A DNA stretch of 9,152 nucleotides from Actinomycetota bacterium. GTDB taxonomy: Bacteria; Actinomycetota; Acidimicrobiia; Acidimicrobiales; JACDEA01. Within the stretch, counting starts at the first letter, position 1; the number at the start of each line of letters is the position of its first letter. Made by a program: the position numbers and the translations under genes. The notes beneath the pieces are model-generated. The model was not told the origin of the DNA and made no database searches. It saw only the letters and a list, made by a program, of their open reading frames with translations. Below, piece after piece: positions 6,674 to 9,152 of this stretch. The stretch lies in assembly GCA_013816725.1 (NCBI GenBank), contig JACDEA010000062.1, positions 1-9,152 on the forward strand. The letters are read 5' to 3'.

Positions 6674-6763
6674 AGCGAGGAGCCGCGCAAGTTGGCGATC
6701 GTCGAAGAGATGCTTCGTTCGCCGGCGAGCAAGGCCGAACATAGCTGGCCAAAGGAGATCGCT
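6674..6763 (+). other. Possible coding scrap of unknown origin
   Basis: One plus-strand frame reads SEEPRKLAIVEEMLRSP, then ASKAEHSWPKEIAR, with a helix-like composition (alternating charged and hydrophobic residues) unlike random translation. There is no start codon at its head, and the frame stops at 6773-6775 inside the next gene's 3' end. It may be another gene remnant in this decayed stretch. I do not recognise the family. Confidence 0.2.
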
Positions 6764-7496
6764 AGGTCACGTTGACGGTGATCTGCCACAAGTAGGTGGG
6801 CGTCATGCAGGGCGGGTTCGCGGCGCGACACGGTGCGTCCTTGCTCGCGCTTACGTGCGCCTGTCCGGTCTTCTTGGCGTCGAAGCTTGCGGTGACGTGA
6901 TCCGATCCGGGATTGGCTGACACCGCAGTGCGGGCGAGGACGGTGCTGTTATCGGTGTCGGGCTCGGACCACCGCCAGCCGGGATCGCTGAGCGAAACGA
7001 CGAGGTGTTGTCCCGGACGCAGCGTGAACGTCTTGCCGTTGTCGTCCTGACTGACCATCACGGTGTCGTTGGTCGACGGCGGTGCACTGGTCGTAGTGGC
7101 GCGCGGCGGCGCGACCGTGGTCGCGCTCGGATAGACCACCGAGGCGGGCGGCGCGTACGCAGTCCCCGACGGTGAGACTGTGGCGCCGCGCGTCGTGGTG
7201 GTTTGTTCACCGTTGACGCTTCCCACTGGAGGACCATTGTCGGTTGTGGTGGTGTCGGCGGCGTCGATCGGTCGGCCGGCGGCGTCGAGGCGCGCTTGCG
7301 GCGTGCGCGAATCGCGTGGCAGGGCGACGGCCAACCCGACCACCAGCAACACTGCGGCGATGCCGCCGCCTGTCAGCGCCAGCTTTCGCTGCCGACGACT
7401 CACGGCGCGTTCAAGTGCCTCGGCGCGAGGGGTGCCGGCATGATTCTCATCCGCCGCCCGCCCGAGCGCATCGCGGATCCGGTCTTCGAAACTCAT
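6762..7496 (-). CDS. Single-pass membrane anti-sigma-like protein with chagasin-like outer domain
   Basis: A 244-residue protein. Residues 1-38 are a charged cytoplasmic tail (MSFEDRIRDALGRAADE), too short for a classic zinc-binding anti-sigma domain and lacking HxxxCxxC. Residues ~39-59 are a membrane helix. Residues ~60-143 are a Thr/Ser/Pro linker with TTTT runs. Residues ~144-244 form an extracytoplasmic beta-rich domain: FTLRPGQHLVVSL, GWRWSEP, ASFDAKKTGQAHV and YLWQITVNV. This order resembles chagasin/I42-type domains (beta-sandwich with a central W and a final WxxTVxV strand). Two cysteines (223 and 230) may form a disulfide. The ATG overlaps the sigma factor's stop as ATGA, and AGGAGG lies 4 nt upstream in the sigma gene's end, so the two are translationally coupled. 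By context it probably holds or modulates the sigma factor in response to an outside signal; this is inference from gene order. Confidence 0.8.
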   Translation of the reverse strand: MSFEDRIRDALGRAADENHAGTPRAEALERAVSRRQRKLALTGGGIAAVLLVVGLAVALPRDSRTPQARLDAAGRPIDAADTTTTDNGPPVGSVNGEQTTTTRGATVSPSGTAYAPPASVVYPSATTVAPPRATTTSAPPSTNDTVMVSQDDNGKTFTLRPGQHLVVSLSDPGWRWSEPDTDNSTVLARTAVSANPGSDHVTASFDAKKTGQAHVSASKDAPCRAANPPCMTPTYLWQITVNVT

Positions 7497-7978
7497 CGGT
7501 CCTCCTCGTTCGTCAGCGCAGCCTCCAAGGCGACGCGGGCTTTGGCGAGCTGCGACTTCACGGTGCCCGGCGCACAACCCAGCGCGGACGCGATGTCGGC
7601 CTCGCTCATGTCCTCCCAGTAACGGAGCACGACGGCGGCGCGCTGCCGCGGTGGCAGGGCGCGCACCGCGGCCAACACATGGTCGACCGGCTCGCCCGGT
7701 TTGGTGACGGGTTCGCGGGTAAATGACTGTCGCCTCTCCAGGAAGGCGCGGCGGCGCCGGTTGCTGCTGAGGCGTACGACCGTCCGCCGTACGTAGGCCG
7801 ACGGCTCCCGGACGGTGCGCCATTTGGCGAGCGAGCGCACGAACGCCTCCATCACGATTTCCTCGGCGCGGGTCCCGTCGCCGGTCAGCAGATACGCGAG
7901 CCGGCACAGCCGGGAGTAGTCGGCCTCGAACACTGCTGCGATCGAGACGACTGGCTCAGCGTGGAGTCGCGGGTCCAT
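7493..7978 (-). CDS. ECF (sigma-70 family) RNA polymerase sigma factor, SigE-like
   Basis: A 161-residue protein, the usual size for SigE-family ECF factors. Sigma region 2 spans about 16-75: FEADYSRLCRLAYLLTGD, then AEEIVMEAFVRSLAKW, the core-binding and -10 recognition helices. Region 4 spans about 100-152: LPPRQRAAVVLRYWEDMSE followed by the helix-turn-helix DIASALGCAPGTVKSQLAKA, which reads the -35. There is no C-terminal extension. It directs RNA polymerase to a dedicated set of promoters. The downstream gene overlaps it by 4 nt (ATGA). I start at the ATG at 7978; an in-frame GTG at 7990 would add four residues, and neither has a ribosome site. Divergent from the second sigma gene at 8162, with 183 bp between them. 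Confidence 0.9.
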   Translation of the reverse strand: MDPRLHAEPVVSIAAVFEADYSRLCRLAYLLTGDGTRAEEIVMEAFVRSLAKWRTVREPSAYVRRTVVRLSSNRRRRAFLERRQSFTREPVTKPGEPVDHVLAAVRALPPRQRAAVVLRYWEDMSEADIASALGCAPGTVKSQLAKARVALEAALTNEEDR

Positions 7979-7997
7979 TGCGGCGATCACACAGTCT

Positions 7998-8005
7998 CTG
8001 ACACC
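7998..8005 (-). promoter_or_regulatory. GGTGTCAG motif upstream of the minus-strand sigma gene
   Basis: Read on the minus strand, this octamer is GGTGTCAG and lies 19 nt before the ATG at 7978. The same octamer stands in the same orientation relative to the divergent sigma gene at 8128-8135. Downstream bases also agree in part (G, T, TGT at matching offsets). It may be a shared operator or promoter part. Its role is unknown. Confidence 0.35.
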
Positions 8006-8068
8006 GCAGCTCGCCCCGCGGTTGCCTCGCTAGCGGTGATGTCCTCACGAACTTGCATTGGCCATCAC

Positions 8069-8107
8069 CCAATTGGCGGAGCGGTGCCCGCGAATCAGGC
8101 AATTCGC
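8069..8107. promoter_or_regulatory. Palindromes in the middle of the divergent sigma intergenic region
   Basis: CCAATTGG at 8069-8076 is a perfect 8 bp palindrome. GCGAAT (8090-8095) and ATTCGC (8102-8107) form a 6 bp stem with a 6 nt loop. Both lie in the 183 bp between the divergent sigma genes and are candidate regulator sites. I cannot assign a -35/-10 pair for either gene with confidence. Confidence 0.25.
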
Positions 8108-8119
8108 CCGCCGTGTCAA

Positions 8120-8135
8120 CCACGTGGGGTGTCAG
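8120..8135 (+). promoter_or_regulatory. CCACGTGG palindrome abutting a GGTGTCAG motif
   Basis: CCACGTGG (8120-8127) is a perfect palindrome directly followed by GGTGTCAG (8128-8135), 26 nt before the ATG at 8162. A second TGTCA lies at 8114-8118, one 16 nt step upstream of the one at 8130-8134. The motif is too close to the ribosome site (8152) to be a -35 for a leadered transcript. An operator or a -10-proximal element is more likely. Confidence 0.35.
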
Positions 8136-8161
8136 GGCGTCTGTCGGTCCGAGGAGGCAGG

Positions 8162-8677
8162 ATGAGCGTCATCGGGGACATAGCGCACGGGGAGGTGACG
8201 GCGGACCCGCATCCGCTCGAGGCCCTGTACCACCGCGAGTACCAGTCGCTCGTGCGGCTGGCCTCGATCCTCATCGACGACCGCGCGTCCTGTGAGGAGA
8301 TCGTCCAGGACGCCTTCGTGCGCACGCTCGTGGCGTGGGACCGCCTGCGGGATTCCGCCAAGGGACCGCAGTTCCTGCGCAGCGCCGTGCTGAACGGCGC
8401 TCGGTCGCAGCTGCGCCGACGGGCGGTCGTGCGCCGTCATCCGCAGGCGGCGCCCCAGCCCTACGCCTCGATGGAGAGCGCGTCCGTCGACCATCACATC
8501 CTCGTGCGCGAGCTTCGCCGGCTCCCCGGCCGCCAACGCGATTGCGTCGTCCTCCGCTACTACCTCGACCTGGCCGAACGCGACATCGCCGCGACCCTCG
8601 GCATCTCCCCCGGCTCGGTCAAGACCCACCTGCACCGCGGCCTGGCGGCCCTCGCCGAGCACCTGGAGGACAGATGA
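8162..8677 (+). CDS. ECF (sigma-70 family) RNA polymerase sigma factor, SigE-like (second copy)
   Basis: A 171-residue protein. Region 2 covers about 20-85 (LYHREYQSLVRLASIL, then CEEIVQDAFVRTLVAW). Region 4 covers about 110-165 (LPGRQRDCVVLRYYLDLAE, then the helix-turn-helix DIAATLGISPGSVKTHLHRG). Its ordering and spacing parallel the divergent sigma at 7493-7978, and both end in the same residues (ED then R). The sequences are clearly different outside the core motifs, so this is an old paralogue rather than a recent duplicate. GAGGAGG (8151-8157) lies 4 nt before the ATG, which fixes the start; open frame further upstream to 7961 lacks any sigma similarity. It is followed, with an ATGA overlap, by a membrane protein gene, its likely regulator. 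There is no extra C-terminal domain. Confidence 0.92.
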   Translation: MSVIGDIAHGEVTADPHPLEALYHREYQSLVRLASILIDDRASCEEIVQDAFVRTLVAWDRLRDSAKGPQFLRSAVLNGARSQLRRRAVVRRHPQAAPQPYASMESASVDHHILVRELRRLPGRQRDCVVLRYYLDLAERDIAATLGISPGSVKTHLHRGLAALAEHLEDR

Positions 8678-9152
8678 CCCCCGAAGACCGTCTGCGCGAC
8701 ACGCTGGCGCGCCACACCGCGACCGTCGTCGCTCCACCGACGGGATGGCACGACCTCGAGCACCGGTCCGGCGAAGCGCTGCGCTCGCGCCGACGCCGGC
8801 GCCTGACCGGGCTCGGGGTCCTCGCCACGGCCGTCGCAGTCGTCCTCCTCGCCGTCGTTCGCGATGACAACAGCCGCGACGTGCGCGTCGCCACCAGCCC
8901 GCCATCGACGACGCCAGCAGTCGACGCGTCCACGACGACCACTCCCTCCGCCGCTTCGGTGGCCGATCCGGCGTCGGTGGGGGGCATCTACCCCGACGCC
9001 CGTGCCTTCGAGGAAGACGGTGCCGACTCGTACCGCGACCCGGCGTTGGCCGCGCGCGCGTTCGCGACCGCCTACCTCGGCATGCCGACGCCCGTGCTCG
9101 GCGCCTTCACGCCCGCGGGAACCGGCGGCGGGCGCATCGCGCTGCGCCCCAA
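8674..9152 (+). CDS. Single-pass membrane anti-sigma-like protein (3' end beyond window)
   Basis: 159 codons are visible. Residues 1-44 are a cytoplasmic tail (MTPEDRLRDTLARHT, then a basic RSRRRRR stop-transfer patch). Residues ~45-62 are a membrane helix. Residues ~63-102 are a Ser/Thr/Pro linker with TTTT. A folded outer domain begins near 103: YPDARAFEED, then DPALAARAFATAYLGMPTPV and ALRP at the edge. This beginning resembles the outer domains of actinobacterial membrane proteins coupled to ECF sigma genes, some of which continue into a Gmad2-type immunoglobulin fold. That continuation is inference. GGAGG (8665-8669) inside the sigma gene lies 4 nt before the ATG, and the start overlaps the sigma stop as ATGA, so translation is coupled. 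The layout matches the other module's protein at 6762-7496, including an N-terminus of the form ED-R-RD-L. It has no zinc anti-sigma motif, so the anti-sigma role rests on gene order and topology. Confidence 0.8.
   Translation, partial: MTPEDRLRDTLARHTATVVAPPTGWHDLEHRSGEALRSRRRRRLTGLGVLATAVAVVLLAVVRDDNSRDVRVATSPPSTTPAVDASTTTTPSAASVADPASVGGIYPDARAFEEDGADSYRDPALAARAFATAYLGMPTPVLGAFTPAGTGGGRIALRP

Noticed and set aside
7496..7907. Upstream extension of the 6762-7496 frame to 7907
   Set aside because: This part is an alternate frame of the sigma factor gene; the ATG at 7496 has AGGAGG 4 nt upstream and an ATGA overlap.
8132..8905. 257-codon and other minus-strand frames over the second sigma/anti-sigma pair
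   Set aside because: Antisense to a sigma factor with complete region 2 and 4 motifs and a strong ribosome site.

Overview
The window is GC-rich DNA with actinobacterial gene types: a class III cyclase fused to an NB-ARC-like ATPase, two SigE-like ECF sigma factors each paired with a membrane anti-sigma-like protein, and Thr/Ser/Pro-rich exported linkers. The short TTTT-type linkers after the membrane helices recall Acidimicrobiia, but I would only commit to Actinomycetota.

Layout from left to right. Positions 1-2720 (minus) hold most of a large cyclase/ATPase/helical-repeat regulator whose C-terminus lies beyond the left edge. A 293 bp gap with one ECF-type promoter candidate leads to a secreted, Gly/Asn-rich beta-helix-like protein (3014-3712, plus). 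It converges, across two GC-rich hairpins, on a class I SAM-dependent methyltransferase (3816-5078, minus). Upstream of the methyltransferase, 5114-5510 on the plus strand is a decayed gene: the tail of an alpha/beta hydrolase joined to a class III cyclase domain, with a frameshift, an in-frame stop and an internal deletion. An intact small alpha/beta hydrolase follows (5587-6363, plus). Positions 6364-6761 are a graveyard: a post-stop hairpin, an 11 bp inverted repeat, the C-terminal half of a ParB/Srx-like protein without its N-terminus, and a possible further coding scrap.

The right third carries two divergent signalling modules. On the minus strand, an ECF sigma factor (7978-7493) overlaps by ATGA a single-pass protein (7496-6762) with a chagasin-like outer domain. 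On the plus strand, a second ECF sigma factor (8162-8677) overlaps by ATGA a second single-pass protein (8674 to the right edge). The 183 bp between the two sigma genes carries the octamer GGTGTCAG once in front of each gene, each copy pointing into its gene.

The likely theme is envelope and signal-responsive regulation. The two sigma/anti-sigma pairs are the most system-like element here. The middle of the window (about 5.1-6.8 kb) looks like a site of repeated gene loss. I see no CRISPR array, tRNA, rRNA or intact mobile element.
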